The notes under the pieces are model-generated. The model made no database searches. It was given only the letters and a program-made list of their open reading frames with translations, and had not been told where the DNA came from. Below, piece after piece: positions 33,316-42,032 of a stretch of DNA of 64,000 bases. How positions within the stretch are numbered: position 1 is the first letter of the stretch; each line of letters opens with the position of its first letter. Made by a program: the position numbers and the translations under genes. Origin of the DNA: Corallococcus macrosporus (GTDB taxonomy: Bacteria; Myxococcota; Myxococcia; Myxococcales; Myxococcaceae); the NCBI RefSeq assembly GCF_017302985.1, contig NZ_JAFIMU010000007.1, positions 1,736,001 through 1,800,000 on the forward strand. The letters are read 5' to 3'.

Positions 33316-34604
33316 GCCGTGGTTCCTCCGGGAAGGGTCGTCTGCGTCTGCGGAATGCTTTCAGCGGCGCGCGTCTTCTGCTGGCGCGCCAGGTACAGGG
33401 CCACCGCCAGCCACAGCGCGGCCACGGGCACGGCCGCCAGCGACAGGCCCGTCATGCCCAGGCCCAGCGCCGTGAGTCCGCCCTGCAGCCACGCGCTCAG
33501 CGTGTCGCTGCCGCGGTACACCACCGTGTCGATGAAGCTCTTGGACTTGTAGCGGGCCTCGCGGTCCACCGTGGTGAACAGGATTTCGCGCGACGGGCGC
33601 TCCAGCGCGTAGTGGCTCGCGCCCCTCAGCGACTTCACGCCGATGAGCACCGCCAACACCGGCGCGAACGCGAGCACCCCAAACCCTATCAACGTCAGCA
33701 CCGGCGCCACCGCCATGGCCACGCCCAATCCCAGCCGGGAGATGACGCGCCCCGTGACCAGCGTCTGGATGCCCAGCGTCAGCACCTGCACCCAGAAGTC
33801 GATGTCCGCGAACGCCGCCGTGCGCGCCGCCGCGTCCTTCGCCAGGGAAGCGACCAACTGCACCTCCTGGTAGTACAGGAACGTGGAGGTCGCCGCGTAC
33901 AGCAGCACCTGCATCCCCAGCGCGAGCAGGAACGGCGACGTCACCAAGAGCCGCAAGCCCGCGAGCATCCCGCCGCCCACCGGCCCCTCGCGCGTGGCGG
34001 GCTGGTGCTGCACGTCCCGCGCCCAGTGGCCCAGGCGGCGCACGCACTGCGCGCTCACCTCCAGCATCACCGCGGACACGAGGATGAGGTTCACCGGCCC
34101 CACCGGCTCCGCCAGCCGGCCCACCAGGAACGGGCCGACAATCATCCCCGTGGTGCCGCCCGCGGCGATGAAGCCGAAGAGGCGCTTGCCCTGGTCGCTG
34201 GCGAACACGTCCGCCATGAAGCTCCAGAAGATGGAGACGACGAACAGGTTGTAGACGCTCAGCCAGACGAAGAAGGCGCGCGCCACGCCCTCCTTCGCCA
34301 CGCCCCACTTGAGCAGCGCGAAGAAGGCCAGCAGGTTGAAGAGGAAGAAGCGGTAGACGCGCGGCACCACCACCCGCCGGGGGTAGCGCGCCACCAGCGC
34401 GGAGAAGGCCGGCACCGCCAGCAGCATCACCCCGAACGTGACGCTGAAGAGCCAGGGCAGGTGCTTCACGTCCCCCGCGGTGCCCATCTCGTTGCGGATG
34501 GGCCGCAGGATGGCGTAGCCGCACATCAGCGTGAAGAAGTAGACGAACGCCCCGAGGACCGCCCCCACCTCCTCGTCACGGACGTCCACGAAGCGCTTGA
34601 GCAT
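33312..34604 (-). CDS. ATP/ADP carrier-like (NTP/NDP exchange) transporter
   Basis: A 430-residue polytopic protein with about 12 membrane helices. It starts with FVYFFTLMCGYAILRPIRNEMG, which resembles the opening of Tlc/Npt nucleotide transporters, and contains FVWLSVYNLFVVSIFWSFMAD and GFIAAGGTTGMIVGPFL. Family members exchange ATP for ADP or import nucleotides; they are best known from Rickettsia and Chlamydia, but shorter free-living versions exist with unknown substrates. Its stop overlaps the start of an exported epimerase, so the two are translationally coupled. The annotation as nucleotide transporter is by resemblance only. Confidence 0.7.
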   Translation of the reverse strand: MLKRFVDVRDEEVGAVLGAFVYFFTLMCGYAILRPIRNEMGTAGDVKHLPWLFSVTFGVMLLAVPAFSALVARYPRRVVVPRVYRFFLFNLLAFFALLKWGVAKEGVARAFFVWLSVYNLFVVSIFWSFMADVFASDQGKRLFGFIAAGGTTGMIVGPFLVGRLAEPVGPVNLILVSAVMLEVSAQCVRRLGHWARDVQHQPATREGPVGGGMLAGLRLLVTSPFLLALGMQVLLYAATSTFLYYQEVQLVASLAKDAAARTAAFADIDFWVQVLTLGIQTLVTGRVISRLGLGVAMAVAPVLTLIGFGVLAFAPVLAVLIGVKSLRGASHYALERPSREILFTTVDREARYKSKSFIDTVVYRGSDTLSAWLQGGLTALGLGMTGLSLAAVPVAALWLAVALYLARQQKTRAAESIPQTQTTLPGGTTA

Positions 34605-34672
34605 GATGGCGGCGCCCTCAACGTGCGCGGCGGCAGGCTATTCCCTGCCTGCCGGTCTGTGGAGGAAAGTGG

Positions 34673-35968
34673 CTATTTGGCCGCGAGGATTTCCCGCACG
34701 GTGGCCTCTACACGGGGCAGGGCCTCCTCGATTTCAGCCACCGAGGTCGCGCCCACGGAGAGGCGGAACCAGCCGGTGTCCGCCGCCAGGCCGAACGCCT
34801 GGAAGGGCACCACCGCGAAGCGGGCCTTCTCCAGGAGGCGCTTGCGGATGGCGTCATTGGTGGTGAGCCCGTCCCTGCCCACCACGTCGAAGCGCACGGT
34901 GAGGTAGATGGCGCCCTGCGGCGCGATGGCATCCACCGGCAGGCCCGCGTCCTTCATACGCTGGAAGCCCTTGTAGAGGGCGTCCAGGCGCACCTCCACG
35001 CGCTGGCGCATGGTCGTCAGGAAGGACTCGGTGGCCTGGGTGTCGTCCAGGTAGCGGGCGGTGGCGACCTGTTCGGCCTTGGGGGCCCAGGCGCCCACGT
35101 GGCCCAGCACGTCGCGCATGCGGGAGATGAGGGTGGGCGCGCCCACGCCCCAGCCCACGCGCACGCCGGTGGAGGCGAAGGCCTTGCTGATGCCGTCCAC
35201 GAACACGGTGTACGGCGCCATCTCCGGCACCAGCGCCACCGGGGTGACGTGCTTCTTGCCGAAGTTGAGCACCCAGTAGATGTGGTCGTACATCAGGATG
35301 AGGGGCTTCTGGCCGCGGCCCTCGCGCGCGCGGTTCTCCTCCACGATGCGCTGGCAGATGGCGCGCAGGGCCTCCGGGTCCAGCATGGTGCCGGTGGGGT
35401 TGAGCGGGCTGCACAGGCACAACAGGCGCGCGGTGGACAGGTGCGGCTCCAGCTGCGCCAGCGTGGGCATGAAGCCCGCGGCCGCGTCCGTCGTCACCAC
35501 GACGCTCTTCGCGCCCAGCATGTGGGCGTAGTGGTTGTTGTTCCACGACGGCACCGGGTAGATGACGACGTCCCCCGGGTCGAGCACCGCGCGGAAGATG
35601 GCGTAGATGACGGGGCGCGCGCCGCCCGCGATGGTGATGCCCTCCAGCGGGTACTTCAGCCCCAGGGAGCGCTCGTAGAAGCGCTGCACGGCCTGGCGCA
35701 GGTCCAGCACGCCGTCGGACGGCGGGTAGTTCGTCTCACCGGCCTGGAGCGCGGCGCCAATCTGGTCGCGCAGGCCGTCCGGGATGGGGAACTCCTTCGG
35801 GCTGAAGTCCCCCACGGTGAGGTTGCACACCTTGTTGCCCTTGGCCACGAGCTCGCGGATCTCCGCCGCGATGCGGAGGATTTCGCTGCCCACGAGCCCA
35901 CGCGCCATGGAGCTCACGGTGGTGTCGTCGCGGGAGGGACGCGGGAGGGAGGTCAGGTCGAGGGCCAT
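34673..35968 (-). CDS. Class I/II aminotransferase (aspartate aminotransferase-like)
   Basis: A 431-residue fold-type I PLP enzyme. Visible motifs are NLTVGDFSPKEFPIPDGL, NYPPSDGVLDLRQAV, GGARPVIYAIFRAVLDPGD (cofactor region), SPLNPTGTML, YDHIYWVLNFG, the PLP-lysine stretch VFVDGISKAFASTGVRVGW (Lys about 262) and the substrate arginine in WFRLSVGA. The reaction is amino transfer between an amino acid, probably aspartate or a related acid, and 2-oxoglutarate. The ATG at 35968 follows GGAGAG; the frame runs further upstream but with no homology. It is co-directional with the transporter gene 68 nt downstream. Confidence 0.9.
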   Translation of the reverse strand: MALDLTSLPRPSRDDTTVSSMARGLVGSEILRIAAEIRELVAKGNKVCNLTVGDFSPKEFPIPDGLRDQIGAALQAGETNYPPSDGVLDLRQAVQRFYERSLGLKYPLEGITIAGGARPVIYAIFRAVLDPGDVVIYPVPSWNNNHYAHMLGAKSVVVTTDAAAGFMPTLAQLEPHLSTARLLCLCSPLNPTGTMLDPEALRAICQRIVEENRAREGRGQKPLILMYDHIYWVLNFGKKHVTPVALVPEMAPYTVFVDGISKAFASTGVRVGWGVGAPTLISRMRDVLGHVGAWAPKAEQVATARYLDDTQATESFLTTMRQRVEVRLDALYKGFQRMKDAGLPVDAIAPQGAIYLTVRFDVVGRDGLTTNDAIRKRLLEKARFAVVPFQAFGLAADTGWFRLSVGATSVAEIEEALPRVEATVREILAAK

Positions 35969-36142
35969 GGGGTGGAACTCTCCAGTGCACGAAGGGGGGC
36001 CGGGGAGACACGGCCGGCCGGAACCTATACGCAACGGGCCCGGCAGGGCGCATCTTCCAGGCACCGGGGGCATGGCCTCGGCCCGCGCGGTGTGCGAGGA
36101 CTCGGGAAGTCCCCGGGTGACGGGGTTGATGGGAGGAACCGG

Positions 36143-36820
36143 ATGCACCTGCGACAGGGGCTGTGCGCGTTGGGAGTGGTTTGTGGACTGCTGGGCCTGG
36201 GCTGCCAGAAGCAGGAGCCCCAGACCGTCCCCATGGACGTGCCGGCCGTCCCCCCGCCCTCCAACACCGTGCCCCGGGAGGGCCCGGCGGCCACCGCCCC
36301 GGTGGTGCACCAGGTGCTGGACGTGAAGGCGGCCGGCCCCACGGACGCGGGCAGGCCGGCGGCCACGGCGGACGTGGCGGCGGAGGCGGCGTGGACGACG
36401 GCGGCGGTGGAGCGGCCGCGCGGCGAGCCGCCCTCCATCACGCTGCGCTCGGTGCGCACGGGGACGCACCCGGACTACGACCGCACGGTGTTCGAGTTCG
36501 AAGGGCCGCGCCTGCCGGGCTACCACCTGGGCTACGTGAAGACGCCGGTGCAGCGCTGCGGCTCGGGCGACGACGTGACGCCCCCGGGACAGGCGGCGCT
36601 GGAGGTGCGCTTCACGCTGGCTCGGGCGCATGACGACCAGGGGCAGGCCACGGTGGCGCAGCGCACGCTCAAGCCCGCGCTGCCGTCGGTGCTGGAGCTG
36701 GAGCGGCTGTGCGACTTCGAGGGCGAGGTGACGTGGGTGCTGGGCACCGCGCGCCGCGCGCCGTTCCGCGTGCTGGAGCTGACGAACCCCACGCGCCTCG
36801 TGCTGGACGTCCAGCACTGA
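36143..36820 (+). CDS. AMIN-like domain lipoprotein
   Basis: A 225-residue protein with a lipoprotein signal (LCALGVVCGLLGLGCQK; Cys about 21). A Pro/Ala-rich linker of about 65 residues precedes a C-terminal AMIN-like beta domain: SITLRSVRTGTHPDYDRTVFEFEG, GYHLGYVKTPVQ and RVLELTNPTRLVLDVQH. The AMIN fold binds peptidoglycan or helps localise envelope proteins; this solitary AMIN-like version probably anchors at the outer membrane facing the cell wall. The ATG at 36143 has a GGGAGGAA site. It is divergent from the aminotransferase. Confidence 0.75.
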   Translation: MHLRQGLCALGVVCGLLGLGCQKQEPQTVPMDVPAVPPPSNTVPREGPAATAPVVHQVLDVKAAGPTDAGRPAATADVAAEAAWTTAAVERPRGEPPSITLRSVRTGTHPDYDRTVFEFEGPRLPGYHLGYVKTPVQRCGSGDDVTPPGQAALEVRFTLARAHDDQGQATVAQRTLKPALPSVLELERLCDFEGEVTWVLGTARRAPFRVLELTNPTRLVLDVQH

Positions 36821-36841
36821 GGCGGGGGGCTTACGGGCTCC

Positions 36842-37255
36842 CTACTTCTTGGCGGCCGGAGGCTGGAGGCGCTTCTTCGCGATGAGGTCGCGCGCTTCGC
36901 GCTCCGAGTCCGCGAAGTCCACCTCCACCGTCCACTTGCCCGTGAAGTACAGGGCGAGCATGAGCGCCTTGGCGCCCGCGCGCTGGAGCGGGCCCGTGCC
37001 CAGGTAGACGTGGCCGCGGAACCACTCGGCCTTCGCCTGCGCCACCAGCAGCTCGCGCGCGTCCTTCTCGATGCTGGAGTTCGACACGTCGGAGATGACG
37101 AACACCGGCCCCTTCGCCGACACCTCCTGACAGATTTCCAGCACCTTCTTCGAGTCCTCCAGCTTCGAGGGCCCGTTGAACTTCATCACCAACAGGTCCG
37201 GCTCTTCGAATTGCGCGCGATGCGCTCCGAACTCCCACTCACGATGTTTCGCCAC
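36842..37255 (-). CDS. STAS-like (SpoIIAA-like) small protein
   Basis: A 137-residue soluble protein. Its strand-helix order (EEPDLLVMKFNGPSKLEDSKKVLEICQEV, GPVFVISDVSNSSI, ELLVAQAKAEWF, LMLALYFTGKWTVEVDFADSEREARDLI) resembles the SpoIIAA/STAS-like fold found in many proteobacteria. No phosphorylatable serine motif can be assigned with confidence (SNSS is possible). The start is a GTG at 37255 with GAGG upstream; the region before it is AT-richer than average and may hold its promoter. It is downstream of the AraC gene by 32 nt on the same strand. Confidence 0.6.
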   Translation of the reverse strand: MAKHREWEFGAHRAQFEEPDLLVMKFNGPSKLEDSKKVLEICQEVSAKGPVFVISDVSNSSIEKDARELLVAQAKAEWFRGHVYLGTGPLQRAGAKALMLALYFTGKWTVEVDFADSEREARDLIAKKRLQPPAAKK

Positions 37256-37287
37256 GCGGTCCGTGCCTCACCCAATCAAAGAATTGC

Positions 37288-38214
37288 CTAGACCGGATAG
37301 CATCGAGAACGAGGTTTTCCAAGGAGAGTGGCCGCGCCCCCGGTGTCTGTCCTATCTGACCCGGGTCGTGCGCGAACACGGTAGGCCGAGGGGGTGACGC
37401 CGAAGCGAGCGCGGAAGCGGCGGACGAACTCCGACAGGTCCCCGAACCCACACGCGAATGCGATGTCCGCGATGCGCTCTGGACCGGTCCTCAAACGTTC
37501 TGCGGCGAGTGTCAGGCGGCGGCCCAGGATGTAGCTGTAGGGGCTCTCTCCCACCACCTTGCGGAAGGTGCGCAGGAAGTGGTGGCGGCCCATGCCCACC
37601 TCCTCCGCGAGCAGCGCCAGGGAGAGGGGTTCCTCCAGGTGCGCCTCCATCCACCGCACGGCGTTCCCCATGCGCCGTTCGTCCTGGGACGTGACAGGAC
37701 GCGCCCTGCCCTCGTGGACACCGCTCAGCGCCGCGCCCGCCATGCGCAGCACGAGTTCCTCCGCGCCGCGCGAGCCTGGCTGCTCGGCCAGCGCCTGGAC
37801 GTCCGCGAGCAGCGGCGCGAGGCGCTGGAGCGGCGGGAGCCGGTGCACGGGGAAGTCCGTCCGCTTCACGCCGGGCAGTCCTCGCGCCACCTCCTCGATG
37901 AGCTCGGGCTCGAAGTGGAAGGCGACGCAGCGGTCGCCCACGCCGTGCTCGTGGCCGCAGCAGAAGGACGCATGCCGCTCCCCCAGCAGCAGCGAGCCGG
38001 GCGTCAGCAGCACCCGCCCGTTCCGGGAGCGGTAGGTGAAGCTGCCGGACAGCACGGCGGAGATGGACACGCCCGTGTGCTGTTCCTCGAAGACGGGGTC
38101 CTTAGGGCCAGAGCGGCAGACAATCTCTCGCACGCGCCACCCGTCCCCGGAGGCCAGCAGACGCGCGGTGGTCAGGTCCACTTTCCCCAAGTCGGCCACG
38201 GTCCGTCCCTCCAT
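37288..38214 (-). CDS. AraC family transcriptional regulator
   Basis: A 308-residue regulator. The N-terminal half is a cupin-like sensing domain (EEQHTGVSISAVLSGSFTYRSRNGRVLLTPGSLLLGERHASFCCGHEHG) with several His and Cys that could hold a metal or ligand. The C-terminal about 100 residues have two helix-turn-helix units (EEPLSLALLAEEVGMGRHHFLRTFRKVVG and RIADIAFACGFGDLSEFVRRFRARFGVTPSAYR). Only 35 nt separate it from the divergent glycolipid-binding-domain gene, so it probably regulates that gene and itself from the shared interval. The ligand is not known. Confidence 0.92.
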   Translation of the reverse strand: MEGRTVADLGKVDLTTARLLASGDGWRVREIVCRSGPKDPVFEEQHTGVSISAVLSGSFTYRSRNGRVLLTPGSLLLGERHASFCCGHEHGVGDRCVAFHFEPELIEEVARGLPGVKRTDFPVHRLPPLQRLAPLLADVQALAEQPGSRGAEELVLRMAGAALSGVHEGRARPVTSQDERRMGNAVRWMEAHLEEPLSLALLAEEVGMGRHHFLRTFRKVVGESPYSYILGRRLTLAAERLRTGPERIADIAFACGFGDLSEFVRRFRARFGVTPSAYRVRARPGSDRTDTGGAATLLGKPRSRCYPV

Positions 38215-38249
38215 CCTGCCCCCCGCACATCCACCGGGGTGACCGAATC

Positions 38250-39365
38250 ATGGCGATGGAAACAACAACCGTCACGCGCGAGCTCATCTGGCGACGCGTG
38301 ATGGATGACCTGGGTTTCGAGCATGCACGGGCGCGGCGCGGCCAGGAGGGCGCGGAGCTGTCGGGCGTGATTCTCGTCGCGGAGCAGGGCGCACCGCTCC
38401 GAGCGGAGTACTCGGTCGTCTGTGACGAAGCGTGGCGCACGCGTCGGGTGAGCGTGACGCAGACCTGGCGCGGCGAGCGGCGGGCGCTCATGCTGGAGCA
38501 TGACGGCGAGGGCCACTGGCGCAGGGACGGGGCCGTGGCCTCGGAGCTGGAGGGCTGCACGGACGTGGACCTGGGCCTGAGCCCCTCCACCAACGCCCTT
38601 CCCATCCAACGGCTGCGACTCCAGGAGGGAACCACTGCGGAGATCCGCGCGGCGTGGGTGCGGTTTCCCGCGCTGGAGGTCGTGCCCGCGCGTCAGGGGT
38701 ACGCGAGAGTGGGGCCCGCGCGCTATCGCTACGAGAGCCTGGAGAGCGGCTTCACCGCGATGCTGGACGTGGACGCGGAGGGGCTGCCCGTCGAATACGC
38801 CGGCATCTGGCGCAGGCTCGCGGAAGGGCCGGCCGCGTCGGAGTCCGTGACACGGGAGTTCGTGGACGCGCTGGTGAGCCCGGGCCCTTCGAGTGAGCTG
38901 GGCGAAGCGGCGGCCACGTTCGGGTGGCTGGTCGGAGGCTGGGCCGGGACCATCCAGGACCACGACGCGGACGGAAGCATCCGCCAGAGCCAGGGCGAGT
39001 GGTGGTTCCACTGGGTGCTGGAGGGACGGGCGCTGCAGGACGTGTTCATCGTGCCGTCGAGGCACGCGCCTGCACAGTCAGGCCCCGGTGCGAACAGGCG
39101 CTACGGCACCACGGTGCGCACGTTCGACCGGGCCGAGCGGAAGTGGCAGATCACCTGGGTGAGTCCCACGGGCGGCGCCATCAACCGGCTCGCGGGAGGC
39201 CGTGAAGGAGACCGGCTCATCCTGCTGGGTGAGCACCACGGAAAGCCCATCCGCTGGAGCTTTTCCGACATCGGGCCGGACCGCTTCACCTGGCGAGGAG
39301 AGGTACAGGACAGCGCTGGCCAGTGGAGCCTCCAGTCCCGCTTCGACATGCGGCGCATCACCTGA
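38250..39365 (+). CDS. Putative glycolipid-binding domain protein (DUF1089-like) with C-terminal DUF1579-like domain
   Basis: A 371-residue soluble protein of two parts. Residues about 1-190 match the putative glycolipid-binding family (VTQTWRGERRALMLEHDGEGHWRRDGA..., EGCTDVDLGLSPSTNALPIQRL). Residues about 215-371 are a second beta domain (FGWLVGGWAGTIQDHDADGSIRQSQGEWWFHWVLEGRALQDVFIVPS...) that resembles the DUF1579 type. The combination may be a fused ligand-binding pair; the function is not known. The start ATG 38250 is followed two codons later by another ATG. It is divergent from the AraC regulator with a 35-nt gap, so it is the probable target. The repeat array starts 35 nt after the stop. 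Confidence 0.75.
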   Translation: MAMETTTVTRELIWRRVMDDLGFEHARARRGQEGAELSGVILVAEQGAPLRAEYSVVCDEAWRTRRVSVTQTWRGERRALMLEHDGEGHWRRDGAVASELEGCTDVDLGLSPSTNALPIQRLRLQEGTTAEIRAAWVRFPALEVVPARQGYARVGPARYRYESLESGFTAMLDVDAEGLPVEYAGIWRRLAEGPAASESVTREFVDALVSPGPSSELGEAAATFGWLVGGWAGTIQDHDADGSIRQSQGEWWFHWVLEGRALQDVFIVPSRHAPAQSGPGANRRYGTTVRTFDRAERKWQITWVSPTGGAINRLAGGREGDRLILLGEHHGKPIRWSFSDIGPDRFTWRGEVQDSAGQWSLQSRFDMRRIT

Positions 39366-40028
39366 GCCCCAGGCCCCGGACCTCCATGCCGGTTTCCAGA
39401 ACCTGTCTGACAGTTGGACAGGTTTCCGCCGTGCGGGCACGGCGGCCGGCCACAGGCACGAAGTTCCAGAACCTGTCCGACTGTCCGACAGGTCTCCGCT
39501 GCGACGCGGCGGCAGCCCACCTGGCCCCGGGGCTTCAGAACCTGTCCGACTGTCGGACCAGTTTCCGCCGCGCGGACGCGGCAGCCGCCCCAGGCACGAA
39601 GTTCCAGAACCTGTCCGACTGTCGGACAGGTTTCCGCTGCGCGGACGCGGCGGCTGTGCTCAGGCACGAGGTTCCAGCACCTGTCCGGCTGTCGCCGCAC
39701 GGACGCGACGGCAGCCCACCTGGCCCCAGGGCTTCAGAACCTGTCCGACTGTCGGACCGGTTTCCGCAGCGCGGACGCGGTGGCTGCCCGCCCAGGCCCG
39801 GGGTTCAGAACCTGTCCGACTGTCGGACAGGTTTTCGCCGCACCGACGCGGCCGTCCCAGGTACGGGATCCAGAACCTGTCCGACCGGTTTCCGCCGTGC
39901 GGACGCGGCAGCCCACCCAGGCCCCGGAGATTCAAAACCTGTCCGACAGTCGGACAGGTTCGCGCGATACGCCCCGGACGGGCTGTCGCTACCGGTGGCT
40001 CGCCATGCCCTGGCGCGGATGATGCAAC
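39366..40028. repeat. Array of nine palindromic repeats in a 0.66-kb convergent intergenic region
   Basis: No gene lies here. Nine units share arms CCTGTCCGAC and GTCGGACAGG around a central T or A. Unit starts are 39401, 39471, 39540, 39609, 39679, 39739, 39810, 39875 and 39937, so the period is 60-71 nt. Units 4 and 7 are perfect, unit 9 has central A, units 2, 3 and 6 have one or two changes, unit 1 is degenerate, and units 5 and 8 have lost the right arm. The intervals are also alike: most start TTTCCGC followed by GCGGACGCGGC, and end either CAGGCACGAAG-TTCCAGA or CCTGGCCCCGGGGCTTCAGA. The alternation of these two interval types suggests growth by duplication of one- and two-unit blocks. 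All three forward frames are open but carry only repeat-derived peptides. Confidence 0.9.
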
Positions 40029-41996
40029 TCACCACGCCCCGCTTCGAAGGAGGGCAGCGGCGGCATCCAGTCGCGTCAGCAACTCCGCGTGCCGGGTCCG
40101 CACCTCGGCGCCGCCCGCGCGCAGTGCCATGGCCAGGACCTGCGGCAGGTTGAGCGCGGCGCCCGCGCGCAGCCGCTGCTGATAGTGCGCGGTCCAGTCC
40201 TGCGGGATGCGCAGCGACCAGTTGCGCGCGTCCACGGAGCCCGGCGCGTTGTACGTGTCGGGCATGCCCAGCAGGTCCGCGAAGAACACCATCACGCTGC
40301 GCGCACGGCTGGCGAACAGGTCCGCGAACTTCGCCTGCGCGAGCAGCCCGGGGTCCTGCGCCAGCTCGCGCGCGAAGTCCTCGCGCCCCTCCGCTTCCGG
40401 ATGCAGCCGCCACGCGAGGTAGTCCGCCTGGGCGCGCAGCGCGTGCTTCCACTGCCATTCGGACACGAGCCGCCAGAGCGACTTCGTGTCGTGGTTACCC
40501 ACCATCACCCAGTCCTCGGGGGCCACGTTCTCGCTGCGGTACACGTCCGCCGGGTTGTTCAGGTCCGCCTTCTGCGTGACGCGGAAGCGGCCCAGGCCAT
40601 CCCGCGCCATCACGCGCGACAGCTCATGGGGCAGCGTGCTCAGCACCTCGCACAGCACGTCCTCGCGGGCCCGGCCGCGCTCGCGCGCCGTGCGCACCAC
40701 GGAGTCGAAGAGGATGGCGTACCGCCGCACCTGCTCCTCCGGGAGCGACTTCACCCACCCATCCGCGTGACGCGGCACCGAGCGGTCCAATTGCTCCGGC
40801 GCCACGAGGGCGTAGCGCGCCAGCGCCGGATGGTCCGGCAGGTCCGGCGAGGAGAACAGCCGCGCCCCACCCTGCACCGCGCGCAGCGGATCCGCCGAAC
40901 CCGCGCGGTACACCCACGGGCACACGAGCCCGTGCGGATGATCGATGCGCAGCCCGTCGTACTCGGAGAGCATCTTGCCCAGCCGCGCGTCCAGGTAGCG
41001 CAGCACGGGGCCGGGACCGTCCGGCGCGACGTACTGTTCCGGGTCCAGCACCGGGTAGTTCCACGGCTGGCCCTCCGGGTTGGTGCGGCTGGGCGGCGCG
41101 CCCATCAGGTAGTCGCGCAGGAACAGCCCCTGCCGTGCCCACGTGTCCCGGGGCGAGAAGCCAATCTGGAGGTCCCCGTACAGCTTGAGCCCCCACGCCC
41201 CCGCGCGCTCGCGCAGCAGCCCGTGCTGCTCATGCACGAGGAACTGGCGGAAGGCGTACTGCGCCACCGCCTCCGCTTCGACGGTGAGCAGCTCGCGGAT
41301 GCGCGCCTCGGCCTGTGCCTCTTCTCCCGGGCGCGGCGCGAACAGGCGCCCCGCCAGCGAGTCCGCCCAGCCGCGCCAGTCATCCGGCGTGTGGTGCCGC
41401 GTGGCGAGCACGTCGAAGAGCGCATCCCGCTCCAGCCACTCCCGGTGCTCCACGCGGAAGGCCTCGAAGCGCTGCACGAGCACGGGCTCCCGGGTGCGGC
41501 GGAACGTGTCCCACGCCTCCTGGAGCGCCAGCGCCTGTCCCCGGCACGCGGAGTGGTAGCGCGCACCCGGTCCACCGTCCGCGGGCACGTCGGAGGCGAG
41601 CCGGGCCAGCGTGCCGGAGGACAGCAGCGCGCCCCAGGGCCCGTGGGGATCCGTGAGCGGCGCGAGCGCCACGTTCAGCGTGTTGCGGGAGAACAACGTG
41701 CCGTCATAAGGCGACGGGTTGTGCGCGGTGGTCTGCCCCTGCGGCCCCAACTGGATGCCGGTGAAGCCCAGGTCCCGGGCGAAGGCGAGGAAGCGCGCGG
41801 CGCCCTCGGAGTACGGCGAGCCCCGCCCCAGGTCCTCTCCAGGGAGGCCCGGGAAGCTGGGGTCATGGATGCTCAGGACCCAGCGGGTGACGCCCAGCGC
41901 TTCCAGGGCTTCGGTGACGAGCGAGCGGTGCGAATCGGGCAGCGGTGACAGGAGCTCCACACTCCTGACCCTATGGCCCCCCGCCCCATGCGCCAA
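40029..41996 (-). CDS. malQ: 4-alpha-glucanotransferase (amylomaltase)
   Basis: A 655-residue GH77 enzyme. The nucleophile region YDGLRIDHPHGLVCPW (Asp near 348), the acid/base region EDVLCEVLSTLPHELSRVMA, and the transition-state Asp in MVGNHDTKSLWRL are all present, as is GIQLGPQGQTTAHNPSPYDG near the N-terminus. It transfers glucan chains between maltodextrins, in maltose and glycogen metabolism, and could supply longer chains for TreY/TreZ. The start is probably TTG 41996, four bases after AAGGA; GTG 41960 is an alternative. It is 36 nt after the stop of the RND pump on the same strand. The repeat array lies beyond its 3' end. Confidence 0.88.
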   Translation of the reverse strand: MAHGAGGHRVRSVELLSPLPDSHRSLVTEALEALGVTRWVLSIHDPSFPGLPGEDLGRGSPYSEGAARFLAFARDLGFTGIQLGPQGQTTAHNPSPYDGTLFSRNTLNVALAPLTDPHGPWGALLSSGTLARLASDVPADGGPGARYHSACRGQALALQEAWDTFRRTREPVLVQRFEAFRVEHREWLERDALFDVLATRHHTPDDWRGWADSLAGRLFAPRPGEEAQAEARIRELLTVEAEAVAQYAFRQFLVHEQHGLLRERAGAWGLKLYGDLQIGFSPRDTWARQGLFLRDYLMGAPPSRTNPEGQPWNYPVLDPEQYVAPDGPGPVLRYLDARLGKMLSEYDGLRIDHPHGLVCPWVYRAGSADPLRAVQGGARLFSSPDLPDHPALARYALVAPEQLDRSVPRHADGWVKSLPEEQVRRYAILFDSVVRTARERGRAREDVLCEVLSTLPHELSRVMARDGLGRFRVTQKADLNNPADVYRSENVAPEDWVMVGNHDTKSLWRLVSEWQWKHALRAQADYLAWRLHPEAEGREDFARELAQDPGLLAQAKFADLFASRARSVMVFFADLLGMPDTYNAPGSVDARNWSLRIPQDWTAHYQQRLRAGAALNLPQVLAMALRAGGAEVRTRHAELLTRLDAAAALLRSGAW

Positions 41997-42032
41997 CCGT
42001 TCCTTGAGGGTGACGCGAGCTTCCTCCGCGCG

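Noticed and set aside
39366-40028. CRISPR array
   Set aside because: The intervals between the repeats are homologous to each other, the period is irregular (60-71 nt), and no Cas gene or leader is visible.
39202-40182. Long open frames through the repeat array
   Set aside because: All three plus-strand frames are open only because the repeat units lack stop codons. The peptides are repeat-derived (NLSDCRTGF-like) and no start or ribosome site supports them.
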